This document shows, one piece after another, positions 25,978-35,121 of a stretch of DNA of 64,000 bases; positions within the stretch are counted from its first letter, which is position 1; each line of letters opens with the position of its first letter. Position numbers and translations under genes: made by a program. The stretch is from Sphingobacterium sp. (GTDB lineage Bacteria > Bacteroidota > Bacteroidia > Sphingobacteriales > Sphingobacteriaceae). The notes under the pieces were generated by a model. It saw only the letters and a list, made by a program, of their open reading frames with translations, was not told where the DNA came from and did no database searches. The DNA is taken from positions 1-64,000 of the forward strand of contig JAITTY010000005.1 of the NCBI GenBank assembly GCA_031286695.1, read 5' to 3'.

Positions 25978-26032
25978 GGATAAAATAAATCCATTTTGGG
26001 AACTTTGCATAAGCTAAACAAAAATAAAAGAT

Positions 26033-26449
26033 ATGAAAACAGACAATGCAGCCCTTTCGGATTTCGAGCAGTTTATGATGATCAGATTAAAAGCTTCAAC
26101 AGATTTTCTGGAGGGAAATTTTGACTCCCTAAAAGATCTATCTGTGACAAGCGATCCGGCAACAATTTTCCCACCTCATGGAATATACATCTCGGGCGTA
26201 TCTCAGGTGAATGATTTTAATCAAAAAGGAGCCTCCAATTTTCTTCCGCATGCGGAAAATGAATTTGAAGTGATCCATCAGGATGCAAGTAATTCACTAG
26301 CCTACTGGACGGGTATCCAACGATCGTCGGTTAAAATGACAGGACAAGATGCACCCGTAATTTTTAATCTCCGGGTTACTGAAATATTTAGAAGAGAGCA
26401 TGGTAGCTGGAAACTTGCGCATCGGCATGCCGATAGATTGGCTGAATAG
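26033..26449 (+). CDS. NTF2-like/SnoaL-like protein
   Basis: This 138-residue protein looks like the NTF2/SnoaL-like cone fold. The N-terminal helices (ASTDFLEGNFDSLKDLSV) are followed by the FPPHGIYISGVSQV strand region and the C-terminal strands VIFNLRVTEIFRREHGSWKLAHRHAD, typical of ketosteroid-isomerase-like proteins. No signal peptide is visible. It may be an enzyme or ligand-binding protein. The CRP-like operator just upstream suggests it is the direct target of the adjacent Crp/Fnr regulator. Confidence 0.75.
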   Translation: MKTDNAALSDFEQFMMIRLKASTDFLEGNFDSLKDLSVTSDPATIFPPHGIYISGVSQVNDFNQKGASNFLPHAENEFEVIHQDASNSLAYWTGIQRSSVKMTGQDAPVIFNLRVTEIFRREHGSWKLAHRHADRLAE

Positions 26450-26567
26450 CCTAAATTACATTTGAAGCACCACATCTATTAGATCTTCCGGAATAGTAAC
26501 GTCCGCTCCTGACCATCAGGCCAGCGTCAAAGTGACCGGTTTATGGTAACAACGAAATACTGCTCTC

Positions 26568-27296
26568 CTAGGATTTGAGTCCAACGCTGCTTGTTGCCCC
26601 CTTCATTCTCTTGTTCCAAAAGAGCAAGAGAAGAATGAAAAGAATAAATAATATGAGGGTGACGAGGTTTGTCTTTCCCATAAGCGCATGTAAGGTGGCT
26701 GGAGCTATAATTGAATTGGTTCTAATGGTAGAGAAAGTCAATACAAACGAAAACACAATACATAAGAGTAGAAAACCGGCAAAGCCAAAAAATTGGGAGA
26801 AGTTATCAAAAATTAGGAGATGCCATATCGCCCAAAATATCCCCGTTATTACACTTTTAACAGGCCATTTTATTTCGCCCAGACTATCATTCAAATAGCC
26901 CCGCCAAGTAAACTCCTCCATGATATCATACAGCAATGTAAACAAGCAGAACAGCAATGCCCAAACGTGCTCATCAACACCGTAATTATTTTTGAATCCA
27001 TAAATCCCATACCCTGCAAATAGAAGAAGTGGAAACAAAAGTGATTTTGTTTTATCAGGGCCAAAGAGTGTGACAGTGGAAACGACTTTTGACAGGGCAT
27101 AAAAAAACGCCGAGATAATCAGAATAATAAATCCGTGGTTCATATTCCAGGGCAAAGGAAAGCTAAAAAGGCCTTTTGTTGCCAACTGGAAAATATTAGG
27201 AAGCTTTCGCATAGCAAAGGTCCCCAACAGCACCAACCCATAAAATAATGCGATACGCAGCCAATTGGTCTTTTTTATGCTTTCAATGATATTCAT
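26568..27296 (-). CDS. CPBP-family intramembrane glutamic endopeptidase
   Basis: This 242-residue membrane protein has about seven hydrophobic segments. It carries the CPBP/Abi family signature MEEFTWRGYL (Glu127-Glu128, Arg132-Gly133), followed by the second motif GIFWAIWHLLIF (His near 156) and a later His in ATLHALMG. These are the catalytic residues of CAAX prenyl-protease-like glutamic proteases. Bacterial members act in protein processing, bacteriocin immunity or membrane stress. It is a single gene and no substrate gene is evident nearby. Confidence 0.87.
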   Translation of the reverse strand: MNIIESIKKTNWLRIALFYGLVLLGTFAMRKLPNIFQLATKGLFSFPLPWNMNHGFIILIISAFFYALSKVVSTVTLFGPDKTKSLLFPLLLFAGYGIYGFKNNYGVDEHVWALLFCLFTLLYDIMEEFTWRGYLNDSLGEIKWPVKSVITGIFWAIWHLLIFDNFSQFFGFAGFLLLCIVFSFVLTFSTIRTNSIIAPATLHALMGKTNLVTLILFILFILLLLFWNKRMKGATSSVGLKS

Positions 27297-27588
27297 ACAC
27301 TACTTATTATTTTATAGTCTCCCAGCGACTGATTGCAATCAATTAACGCCTACGAATTTTGAAGTCGCGAACTTACAAAAAAACGATGAAAGCAGCCTTT
27401 CTTCCAAATGTAAAAAATAAAAGTCATCTATAAATGATGCCTGTGACCAATGACAACTCCTAAATCACAGCCGATGCCTGCGGTATCCCTGTTGTTACAA
27501 AAACAATCAACACAAACGATTGCATTTAATATTTCTCGTTTAGTTCAATTGTATTTACAAAATTAGCTAGAACAATTAAATTTAAATT

Positions 27589-28941
27589 ATGAGATATCCC
27601 AAATCTACACTGCTGCTCTTTGTGGCACTGGCAAACCTTATTTCTTGCCAAAAGAACGAGGTTCAGCCAAATTCAGAAGAAAAGTTGGCACTACGGGCTG
27701 CCTCACCGGGTGCGAATGGCTATGAGGTACCATTGGGCGGCAATGCCTTTGTTACGTCTGCTCCTACCGGTGCGGTTGAAGTTATCAACAACAATGGTCT
27801 AGCAAACTGGACAAATACCAATAGCATAATCAGTACCTATGCAAAAGTACCACAAGCAGGCGCTTTACGCGTAAAAATTAGAGCCAAAGTCCTCCCTGCC
27901 GGAGATAGCAGTACAGTGAAATTAACAATCAACGGCGTAAGCAAACAAATCAAACTTAAGGGTGGAGCACTACAAGATTACAATATCGGTACCTATTCGT
28001 TAAATACCGCTGGATATATAAAGATGGATCTTCAAGGTGTATCTAAGTCAGGCGGTTATTTTGCAGATGTATCACACCTGATCTTAGATAGTTCAGCAAC
28101 GAATGGCACTGTCATTTACAGTGACAACAATGTCGACAACACTTATTACTGGTCCAGACGAGGTCCTTCCTGCCATCTCAGCTATACTATTCCGACCAAT
28201 CAACAGGTTTCTTACTATTACAGTGAGGTGAAAGTCCCTGCGGGTGAAGATAAAATAGGCTCCTACTTTATGGCCAATGGGTTTGGCCAAGGGTATTTTG
28301 GTATGCAGGTAAACTCAGCAACAGAGCGTCGAATACTATTTTCGGTATGGAGTCCATATAGTACCGATAACCCTTCCCAAATACCAGCAGAAGACCGCAT
28401 TACATTAAATAGAAAAGGAACAAATACCACGACGGGTGAGTTTGGTGGCGAAGGTTCTGGCGGACAGAGCTACCTCAAGTATAATTGGACTGCCGCCACT
28501 ACCTATAAATTTTTATTGAAGGGAGAACCTGACAACAATGGAAGTACTGATTTCACGGCGTGGTTTAATGATCCTTCGACCAATACCTGGACGCTTATTG
28601 CAAGCTGGAAACGTCCCAAAACAAATACCTATTTAACAGGTTTTCATAGCTTCCTCGAAAATTTTAATGCCGACAACGGTTTCCTTGGCCGCTCTGCAGA
28701 ATATAGCAATCAATGGGTGCGTACTTCGGCCGGAACCTGGCTGCAGGTTGTTGAAAGCACTTTTACAGTCGATGCAACCTACTCCAACAACCAGCGTATA
28801 GACGCTATGGGTGGAATAACAGGCACTAGCTTTTTCCTGAAAAATGGTGGATTTTTCAATACAGTTGTCAATCCCGGGACTAAGTTTACACGATCCGGTA
28901 CTGGTACAGCACCATCAATTAATTTGACGACATTACCTTAA
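27589..28941 (+). CDS. DUF3472/DUF5077 lipoprotein
   Basis: This 450-residue protein has lipobox NLISC (Cys20). The first domain (about 45-170) is beta-rich and fits DUF5077, a carbohydrate-binding-like module (EVPLGGNAFVTSAPTGAVEV, KVPQAGALRVKIRAKV). The second (about 175-400) fits DUF3472 (SRRGPSCHLSYTIP, YYYSEVKVP, GYFGMQVNSATERRILFSVW). Such proteins are secreted or on the surface in Bacteroidota and are often near glycan-degrading genes. A catalytic function is not established. A 16-bp hairpin follows the gene. Confidence 0.82.
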   Translation: MRYPKSTLLLFVALANLISCQKNEVQPNSEEKLALRAASPGANGYEVPLGGNAFVTSAPTGAVEVINNNGLANWTNTNSIISTYAKVPQAGALRVKIRAKVLPAGDSSTVKLTINGVSKQIKLKGGALQDYNIGTYSLNTAGYIKMDLQGVSKSGGYFADVSHLILDSSATNGTVIYSDNNVDNTYYWSRRGPSCHLSYTIPTNQQVSYYYSEVKVPAGEDKIGSYFMANGFGQGYFGMQVNSATERRILFSVWSPYSTDNPSQIPAEDRITLNRKGTNTTTGEFGGEGSGGQSYLKYNWTAATTYKFLLKGEPDNNGSTDFTAWFNDPSTNTWTLIASWKRPKTNTYLTGFHSFLENFNADNGFLGRSAEYSNQWVRTSAGTWLQVVESTFTVDATYSNNQRIDAMGGITGTSFFLKNGGFFNTVVNPGTKFTRSGTGTAPSINLTTLP

Positions 28942-28947
28942 TTATTT

Positions 28948-28991
28948 CCTTCAGGAACAATGCCGCTTTTGTAGAGCATTGTTCCTGAAGG
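28948..28991 (+). terminator. strong hairpin without T-run
   Basis: Sixteen-base perfect arms (28948-28963 and 28976-28991) with a 12-base loop lie just after the DUF3472 gene. There is no T-run on either strand, so it may protect the 3' end of the mRNA rather than end transcription. Confidence 0.55.
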
Positions 28992-29018
28992 TTCAAAAAT
29001 GACCACATGTTTATAACT

Positions 29019-30161
29019 ATGTTATCGAAACCTTTACCTATGTTCCTAGGTCTCCTCTTACTACTGAATAGTCTTTCGTTGACAGGGCAGCATTTGAACT
29101 CTATCAAAACTGATCACATAGTGAAAACTCAACTCGATACAATTGTAGCTCGTGCAGTTGAGGACTATCTTTCCCGGGATAATACCCATAGTGTATCAAT
29201 TGGGATTTATAACAGAGGACACAAAATAACCTACAACTACAGTAAGGATAATTTACCCAACGCCAACAATTACTATAATATTGGATCGGTAGCGAAAACA
29301 TTCGCTGCTACCCTGCTCGCACAAGCCGTGATTGAGAAGAAAATCAACCTTGATGATGATGTCCGTAAATACCTGACCGGAAGTTATCCCAATCTACAAT
29401 ACAATGGTCACGGAATCCTCATTAAGCATCTTGCAAATCATACTTCAGCACTTCCGAAGACCTTCAGATCGCTTTCTGCTAAAGTTGCCGATAGTTTAAG
29501 CCTGCTATCCATCCCAAAACAGGTAGATTATCTCGCAAATTATAACCGTAACAGCTTGTTGGTAGACCTGAGAAAAGTTAGACCTGACACTATTCCCGGC
29601 ACAAAATTCAGCTACAATAGTACAGCCGTCATGCTACTTATTGCGCTATTGGAAACTATTTATGCGGACTCCTATGAACATCTTGTCAGCAGCTATCTCA
29701 AAACTCATTTAGGTATGCAACATACAGCCCCATATTTAGATGAGGCACAAAAAAGAGAAGTCATACAAGGGCATAACAACAAGGGGCAACCTGTCCCTTT
29801 CGCCAATTTAAGAGGATTCTACATTGGCCCCACCATGAATTCAACGATCAATGACCTATTGACCTACATGGAAGCCAACCTGAAACTTACGGATAAAGCC
29901 GTCGAGCTGACACATCAACTGACTTATGGCAAAGAAGATGGGTTTGGCATGGGCCTCGGTTGGATGATTAATACCGATGAACGTGGCGTTCGCTATTTCT
30001 ATCATGATGGGAATACCAAAATAGGCTACAATACCTTATGTGTTCTGTATCCTGCAGATGCCTATGGCATCGTTATTATTGTCAACGATACTATTGATCA
30101 ACGTCAAGTTGGTGAACTTGAAAATATCATTAGACATCAGTTTTTAATGCATAATCAATGA
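29019..30161 (+). CDS. serine hydrolase (beta-lactamase/D-Ala-D-Ala peptidase fold)
   Basis: This 380-residue secreted protein has a signal peptide (MLSKPLPMFLGLLLLLNSLSLTGQ). Its class C beta-lactamase fold motifs are SVAK (Ser90, Lys93, in NIGSVAKTFAATLL), a Tyr-x-Asn in KFSYNSTAV and a late YHDGNTKIG in place of KTG. The family includes penicillin-binding proteins, esterases and D-amino-acid peptidases; the substrate is unclear. ATG 29007 is an alternative start that adds 4 residues. It lies between the DUF3472 and GH30 genes, in the same orientation. Confidence 0.85.
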   Translation: MLSKPLPMFLGLLLLLNSLSLTGQHLNSIKTDHIVKTQLDTIVARAVEDYLSRDNTHSVSIGIYNRGHKITYNYSKDNLPNANNYYNIGSVAKTFAATLLAQAVIEKKINLDDDVRKYLTGSYPNLQYNGHGILIKHLANHTSALPKTFRSLSAKVADSLSLLSIPKQVDYLANYNRNSLLVDLRKVRPDTIPGTKFSYNSTAVMLLIALLETIYADSYEHLVSSYLKTHLGMQHTAPYLDEAQKREVIQGHNNKGQPVPFANLRGFYIGPTMNSTINDLLTYMEANLKLTDKAVELTHQLTYGKEDGFGMGLGWMINTDERGVRYFYHDGNTKIGYNTLCVLYPADAYGIVIIVNDTIDQRQVGELENIIRHQFLMHNQ

Positions 30162-30440
30162 CAAGCTCAATCTTCATTTTCGGCAAAAAAGGAAGAATAA
30201 AATTAAGTTACCATTAAAAGAATATGTATTTATTTTTAAATCGATAAAAAATAATAAAATATATAATAAATTATCCCAAAATATTATTAATTTTCAAATA
30301 CTAACCAATGTGGAAATCGGTGAATGTTTAATTTTTTAACTAAAGAAAGGAGGCAAAACAAAACAACGACGAAGAGAACGGCTCAAAAAGCCTAGCACAA
30401 TTAAATTAATGATTCATTCACAAATCTTAAAAACTAAGTT

Positions 30441-31961
30441 ATGTTAAAATTAACCAGTCGCCGGAACAGGCTTTATACTGTTTTGGCTGTAGTTTCCACA
30501 TTTTCTATTTTTAGTTGCCAAAAAACATCATTGACTCCTGAAGGTCCAGAGGCACTACTCAACAAAAAAGCTGCGGTATCCGCTCAGGCAGGAGCAGCAA
30601 TTGCAACATTGAATTGGGATCAAACCTATCAAAAGATTGATGGATTTGGTGCATTCGGGGGCCGAATTGTTCCATTCTTTGAGTCTGCAAAAAGAGATAG
30701 TATCCTGGATTATTTATGGGGAGGCAGTGGGCTGAAACTAAATATCCTTCGCGGCAAGGTACTTCACACCTACCCTTTTAACCAGCAGACCAAAGTGGTC
30801 ACCATTAAACCGGCAGGAGTATCGATTGATGTCGATCGAAATAGCGCAGCCTATCAGAATTTGACGGCAGACGAGAAAGAGCAACTTGGGCAGGTCTGGA
30901 TTATGAAGAAAGCGAAGGAACGATATGAGGTTCCTTTCGTTATGGCGAGTACATGGACGCCCCCTTTATATATGAAAACCAATACAAGCAGTATTTCTGC
31001 AAAATGGTTTAATGGACTTAATTTTAATACTTCCTCAACAGCTTTTGCCCGCTACTTGACTGGATTTGTAAAATCATTTCAGAATGAAGGAATTACGATC
31101 AATGCAATCTCCCCGTCAAATGAGCCTGAAAATGTCTTTTCGGATTGGGATGCTTCTTATTGGGACTCCTCTCATCTTGGGCAATTTATTACCAACAATC
31201 TACGTCCTGAGTTAAATAGTGCGGGTCTTCAATCCACCAAAATTGTATCTTCTGAAAACGCGGCTTGGGGAACTGCCGATAATTTCTTGTCAGGCATGGA
31301 CAGAAGCAACGTTGACATCCTTGCGGGACATGGTTACGTAGAGATCAGCGGCATCATCACAGGGCAACGTGGATTTAACCAGAGTCCTTCCATGTGGAAT
31401 TTTAGTATTGGAGGTAAACCGATGTGGGTAACCGAAGCTTCCGATGATGGCGGCAACTATGACAGTGGTATTGAAGGCGGCCTGAAACTGGCGGTTAACA
31501 TGCACAAGCTTCTTGCAGATTGCAATGCTAATGCTTATGTGTTTTGGCTAGGTATGTTGGCTTTTCAAAACAATGAAGCACTCATATGTACAAAAAGTGA
31601 CGGCTCTCTGGAGTTTCCAAAAACTTATGATGTGATGGGACATTATTCCAGATTTATTAAAGCGAATTACATGCGAATCAATGTAGCGGTTCAGAATGGA
31701 AATGGCTTGTTGATTTCGGCTTATAAAGATCCGCAAACAGGCAAGTTTGCACTGGTTGTCACCAACACAGGTACGGCAGCAGTTCCATTGGACATCAACC
31801 TCAGTGGTTTTGCGAGTGGCGCATTAAACAACTATCAGACCACTGCAACAAGTTCAGGCCATTGGGGCAACGTCGGGGCTGTGAGTCCAAATAGTTCAGG
31901 CGTCTATTCCCTAACAATACCTGCTAAAAGCATAAGCACTTTAGAAGGCAACAAACTTTAA
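30441..31961 (+). CDS. glycoside hydrolase family 30 lipoprotein
   Basis: This 506-residue protein has lipobox FSIFSC (Cys26), then a GH30 TIM barrel beginning with YQKIDGFGAFGG (about 63-74). The likely acid/base is Glu228 in ISPSNEPE and the nucleophile Glu332 in MWVTEASDDGG, both at the ends of strands as in the family. A C-terminal beta-sandwich (about 415-506) completes the usual GH30 layout. Family members cleave beta-glucosides, xylans or beta-1,6-glucans; the WTPPLYMKTN segment is typical. It is predicted at the cell surface. No SusC/SusD pair is adjacent. Confidence 0.9.
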   Translation: MLKLTSRRNRLYTVLAVVSTFSIFSCQKTSLTPEGPEALLNKKAAVSAQAGAAIATLNWDQTYQKIDGFGAFGGRIVPFFESAKRDSILDYLWGGSGLKLNILRGKVLHTYPFNQQTKVVTIKPAGVSIDVDRNSAAYQNLTADEKEQLGQVWIMKKAKERYEVPFVMASTWTPPLYMKTNTSSISAKWFNGLNFNTSSTAFARYLTGFVKSFQNEGITINAISPSNEPENVFSDWDASYWDSSHLGQFITNNLRPELNSAGLQSTKIVSSENAAWGTADNFLSGMDRSNVDILAGHGYVEISGIITGQRGFNQSPSMWNFSIGGKPMWVTEASDDGGNYDSGIEGGLKLAVNMHKLLADCNANAYVFWLGMLAFQNNEALICTKSDGSLEFPKTYDVMGHYSRFIKANYMRINVAVQNGNGLLISAYKDPQTGKFALVVTNTGTAAVPLDINLSGFASGALNNYQTTATSSGHWGNVGAVSPNSSGVYSLTIPAKSISTLEGNKL

Positions 31962-31969
31962 TATACTAA

Positions 31970-32004
31970 ATACACTGAGGGATCCACTCCCTCGGTGTAT
32001 ATTT
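31970..32004 (+). terminator. intrinsic terminator after GH30
   Basis: TACACTGAGGGA (31971-31982) pairs with TCCCTCGGTGTA (31988-31999), with one T-G pair, followed by TATTTT. Confidence 0.8.
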
Positions 32005-32041
32005 TAAAGACTGCCAATCAACCTGTCCTAAAATTCCTGGA

Positions 32042-32188
32042 CTATTCCTCGCCCATTCCTTTTGTAAACATCACTTTTACGAGATATTGATCTTGGGCAT
32101 GCATATCGAGCATCTTACCTGATTTCACACAGGGAAAGGTTTCGATTGATCGGTATAAAATTGAACTCTTTTCATCCTCGTTTTTCAC
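32042..32188 (-). pseudogene. small reading frame, possible gene remnant
   Basis: A 48-codon frame opening with GTG at 32188 encodes a protein-like sequence (KNEDEKSSILYRSIETFP, then KSGKMLDMHAQDQYLVKVM). Just upstream in another frame is ATG GGT AAA TTT GCT AAG before a stop, so a frameshift may have separated the true start from the body. No ribosome-binding site is visible. I recognise no family. The rest of the 470-base gap between the GH30 and DUF3575 genes holds only the GH30 terminator. Confidence 0.25.
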
Positions 32189-32432
32189 TTAGCAAATTTA
32201 CCCATATTAAAAGGATTCTTTTGTAAGCACAATAAAAGCTCAATAGTACATAATACAAAAATTAATAAAAATTTAAACAACAAAATCCAACTTCCTACCG
32301 TTCTGTAAAGAACTAAAATCTAAACCATTAGGAGATATAATGCTTAAAAAACAAATTTGTGCCCCCAACCATGCTATGCGGATTAAAAATATATTCCAAT
32401 ATCTTTGCTACCTGAATTTTGGAACAACTACT

Positions 32433-33152
32433 ATGAAATTGCGCTACCTCGCCGTGCTTACCTTTGGGATATGTACTATCTCTGGGCTAAAAGCACAAGA
32501 AAAGTCAAATCTTATCAAACTAAATCTTTGGCCACTAGCTGTTGGAAATATTTCGCTGGAATATGAAAGGCCAATTAATGAACACTTATCAATCAATGGA
32601 ACTGTAAGTTATCGTCCAGATGCTAGCTTACCATTTAAATCGCTTTGGGAATCTGCTTTTGATGATGATAACAATATTTTGGGCGAAGCCAAATTAGGGG
32701 CTTTTTCAATCACGCCAGAAGTACGTTTCTACCTAGGCAACAAAGAAGCTTTAAAAGGCTTCTATATAGCACCCTTTGTTAAATACGCCAACTATAATGT
32801 ACATACTAAAATTACCGTCGATGAGTCTAATTATCATAGAGAGGTACCGATTTCGGGCACATTAAATGCTTTTACTGCTGGTGCAGCTCTCGGCAGCCAA
32901 TGGCGACTCGGTCAAAATATTTATCTCGATTGGCGTATTATTGGTCCAAATTACGGATTCAATAATGGAACATTTGATGGGAAAACCCCACTAAATGCAG
33001 ATGAACAACGTGAAGTCAAAAAGCAACTGGATGAATTTGATAGCAATCTCATGAAAATCAAAAAAGAAGTCAATGCTGATGGTGTCACCATAAGCACGAG
33101 CGGACCATTTGCCGGTATCCGCACCGCATTATCCGTAGGTTACCGGTTTTAA
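32433..33152 (+). CDS. DUF3575 outer-membrane protein
   Basis: This 239-residue protein has a clear Sec signal (MKLRYLAVLTFGICTISGLKAQ). A small beta-barrel-like sequence follows, fitting the DUF3575 family: NLIKLNLWPLAVGNISLEYER, then paired strands such as LGAFSITPEVRFYLG and FYIAPFVKYANYNV, ending in the aromatic SVGYRF. DUF3575 proteins are typical Bacteroidota outer-membrane proteins of unknown role. I chose the ATG at 32433 for the signal peptide. An ATG at 32340, preceded by AGGAGA, would add 31 residues and cannot be ruled out. Confidence 0.8.
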   Translation: MKLRYLAVLTFGICTISGLKAQEKSNLIKLNLWPLAVGNISLEYERPINEHLSINGTVSYRPDASLPFKSLWESAFDDDNNILGEAKLGAFSITPEVRFYLGNKEALKGFYIAPFVKYANYNVHTKITVDESNYHREVPISGTLNAFTAGAALGSQWRLGQNIYLDWRIIGPNYGFNNGTFDGKTPLNADEQREVKKQLDEFDSNLMKIKKEVNADGVTISTSGPFAGIRTALSVGYRF

Positions 33153-33181
33153 TTACAAAATCCTCCCCTCTCGTATTATCC

Positions 33182-33206
33182 AAGCGCACGACATTGGTGC
33201 GCTTTC
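33182..33206. terminator. hairpin between convergent genes
   Basis: AAGCGCAC (33182-33189) pairs with GTGCGCTT (33197-33204), with T residues following on the plus strand. It lies between the DUF3575 gene and the convergent LuxR-type gene. Confidence 0.6.
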
Positions 33207-33209
33207 ACC

Positions 33210-33455
33210 CTAAATTAGATTATGCTCACGGGCATATTTAAGCATTTGTCCAATGGTTTGACACTCTGCTTTTGCCATCATCTTCCTACGATGGGCAACG
33301 ACAGTGTGCGGACTCAAAAAGGTCTTCGAAGCAGTTTCAGCGACACTATAACCTTCTGAAAAGTATTGTAATACTTCAATCTCCCGCGGTGTGAATGTCT
33401 TAACCTTCTTATCAAGTGTAGACAAAATACGTTCAAATTCACCACATATATACAT
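33210..33455 (-). CDS. stand-alone LuxR-type helix-turn-helix protein
   Basis: This 81-residue protein consists almost only of a LuxR/GerE helix-turn-helix (TPREIEVLQYFSEGYSVAET, LSPHTVVAHRRKMMAK). There is no receiver or ligand domain, unlike the full response regulator at 377-1033. Stand-alone LuxR domains occur in Bacteroidota, where they may bind DNA constitutively or with a partner. The upstream bases show no continuation of a receiver domain in frame. Confidence 0.75.
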   Translation of the reverse strand: MYICGEFERILSTLDKKVKTFTPREIEVLQYFSEGYSVAETASKTFLSPHTVVAHRRKMMAKAECQTIGQMLKYAREHNLI

Positions 33456-33636
33456 ATCCTTTTTCTTGATTGCTTCAAAGCAAGCTAATATGGAATATGA
33501 ATAAAATTAGCGAATTATCCTCTATTTTAATCTAATTTCATCAATAGGATTTTATTAACAGATTTCTTTCGATCATGTAATTTTATAAAATGATACTAAA
33601 TTCATTTTTCATATCATTTTCTTCAAATACTCTTAC

Positions 33637-33644
33637 TACCTTTG
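33637..33644 (+). promoter_or_regulatory. candidate -7 element (TACCTTTG)
   Basis: TACCTTTG exactly fits TAnnTTTG and lies 20 bases before the ATG at 33664. The -33 element is not clear. Confidence 0.45.
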
Positions 33645-33663
33645 TTCTCCAAATTAAATTAAC

Positions 33664-33900
33664 ATGCCAAAAGAGACAAGAACAGGGCTTTATCAGGGAG
33701 TCATCGAAAAAGATGATAACGGGAACTACTTTTGTGGTCCCTACCTACTGGATTACCAAATCGTAGAAGCTTATTTTAAATTGGGAGATCGCGTGAGTAT
33801 CAAAACCATCATCAAAAACACAAGCCGCAAGAGTATGGAGGCTTACCCACAAAAGTCTGTTAAATTTTCATTTGCAACAGAGGAGCATGATAATGACTAG
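33664..33900 (+). CDS. hypothetical protein, 78 residues
   Basis: This is a small soluble protein with a short beta-rich pattern (TRTGLYQGVIEKDDNGNYFC, LGDRVSIKTIIKN). It has no signal or membrane segment and I recognise no family. A consensus -7 box lies just upstream and a strong hairpin terminator just downstream, so it appears to be a real single-gene unit. Confidence 0.6.
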   Translation: MPKETRTGLYQGVIEKDDNGNYFCGPYLLDYQIVEAYFKLGDRVSIKTIIKNTSRKSMEAYPQKSVKFSFATEEHDND

Positions 33901-33926
33901 AAGCTGCTAAGATTGAACAATATAAA

Positions 33927-33960
33927 TAATAAGGCCAATTCTGAAGAATTGGCCTTATTA
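33927..33960 (+). terminator. strong hairpin terminator
   Basis: Fifteen-base perfect arms (33927-33941 and 33946-33960) with a 4-base loop and A/T-rich ends lie 26 bases after the stop at 33900. Confidence 0.75.
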
Positions 33961-34377
33961 TTTACCGATTACATTTGATGTATCCAATTAAACAAAGCCT
34001 CTGATTTTTGGTAAATCGAGAGGCTTTTACATAATCAAATTGATCGATTACTTTATAAAATAGGTATATTTTTTAATAAAGACTACACGAATGGATCGTT
34101 CATCTAAATGATGTATTTCAAATCTATTTTCCATAAAAATTAGGAAAGATTTACTTGCCCTTAGCGGCCTCACACTATTAATGCGTTCATTTATCGTAAG
34201 TTTTATTTTTGATTTACTTCTTAAATATAAACACTACTTTAATAGCTTCTAAGCAAAGATGATGATCATGGTCCTATTTTTCGTTGAAATTGCAATTCGG
34301 TACGACGAAAATTGGGGATGAGCATATGTGGATTTTTCGATAATAAATCTATATTTGCAAAAAAAATTAACCAAATA
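33961..34377. other. gene-free stretch with a second hairpin
   Basis: A second terminator-like hairpin (AAAGCCTCTGATTT at 33994-34007 with AAATCGAGAGGCTTT at 34013-34027, one mismatch, then TTA) lies in this gap. The remainder is AT-rich and I see no coding potential. It should contain the promoter for the DUF3667/esterase pair. Confidence 0.4.
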
Positions 34378-35115
34378 ATGAATAATAAATGTCTTCATTG
34401 CAATTGTACAATTGATGCCAATTTTTGTGGCAATTGCGGACAAAAAGCTGAAACTCACAGATATTCCCTCAAGCATTTTTTCATCCACGATTTTATTCAT
34501 GGAATCTTCCATTTCGACAGTGGATTTCTCTATACAATGAAGGAACTTTTTACACGGCCGGGCAATAGTGTAAGAGAATATATTGAAGGTAAAAGGGCAA
34601 AACATTTCAATTATTTTGCGACCGTAATCATCCTACTTACGATAAACTACTTTTTTTCAAAATTTACGAAGATAGGTCTACAAGATGTGCTCAATCAAGA
34701 CAGTGTTTCAGGACTTTCTAAGGTAATTAAGGACTACTCGAAATTTGTGACATTTATCGTTATCCCTTTCAATGCGCTTATGAGTTACTTAATTTTTAAA
34801 AAAAGTGGACAAAATTATACGGAGAATTTAGTACTCAATATATTCCTTTTAGCGGCGATTGTTTCTTTAAGATTTTTTATCACTTTTACGCTTATTATAA
34901 CCGATGACCCTACCACTATACTAACAGTAAATTTCCTATTTGTTATTTTGATCTTTTTATATACCATCATATTCTTCTTTCAGTATTTTTCCGCCTACAA
35001 TTATAACAAAATTGAACTTGTGCTAAGAGTTGTGATTATTGCGATCTTATTTATCATCACAAAACAGGGTATTAACACAATAATCAATACAATTGGATTG
35101 CGATATCTAAGTTAG
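34378..35115 (+). CDS. DUF3667 membrane protein
   Basis: This 245-residue protein begins with a small zinc-ribbon-like cysteine motif (MNNKCLHCNCTI, NFCGNCGQK, about 1-22). A conserved-looking region (FIHDFIHGIFHFDSGFLYTMKE, then RPGNSVREYIEGKRAKHFNY) and four to five membrane helices follow, which together identify DUF3667. The function of the family is unknown. I chose the ATG at 34378 because the CxxC motif follows directly; an ATG at 34312 adds 22 unlikely residues. The esterase gene starts 6 bases after the stop. Confidence 0.82.
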   Translation: MNNKCLHCNCTIDANFCGNCGQKAETHRYSLKHFFIHDFIHGIFHFDSGFLYTMKELFTRPGNSVREYIEGKRAKHFNYFATVIILLTINYFFSKFTKIGLQDVLNQDSVSGLSKVIKDYSKFVTFIVIPFNALMSYLIFKKSGQNYTENLVLNIFLLAAIVSLRFFITFTLIITDDPTTILTVNFLFVILIFLYTIIFFFQYFSAYNYNKIELVLRVVIIAILFIITKQGINTIINTIGLRYLS

Positions 35116-35121
35116 GATCTC

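Noticed and set aside
26455..26567. Protein-like minus-strand fragments after the NTF2-like gene
   Set aside because: Two frames give short plausible peptides (for example GADVTIPEDLIDVVLQ) but they contain stops and have no start codon; too short to call a gene remnant.
27589..33152. A complete polysaccharide utilisation locus
   Set aside because: GH30 and DUF3472 lipoproteins are present but there is no SusC/SusD pair or hybrid regulator nearby.
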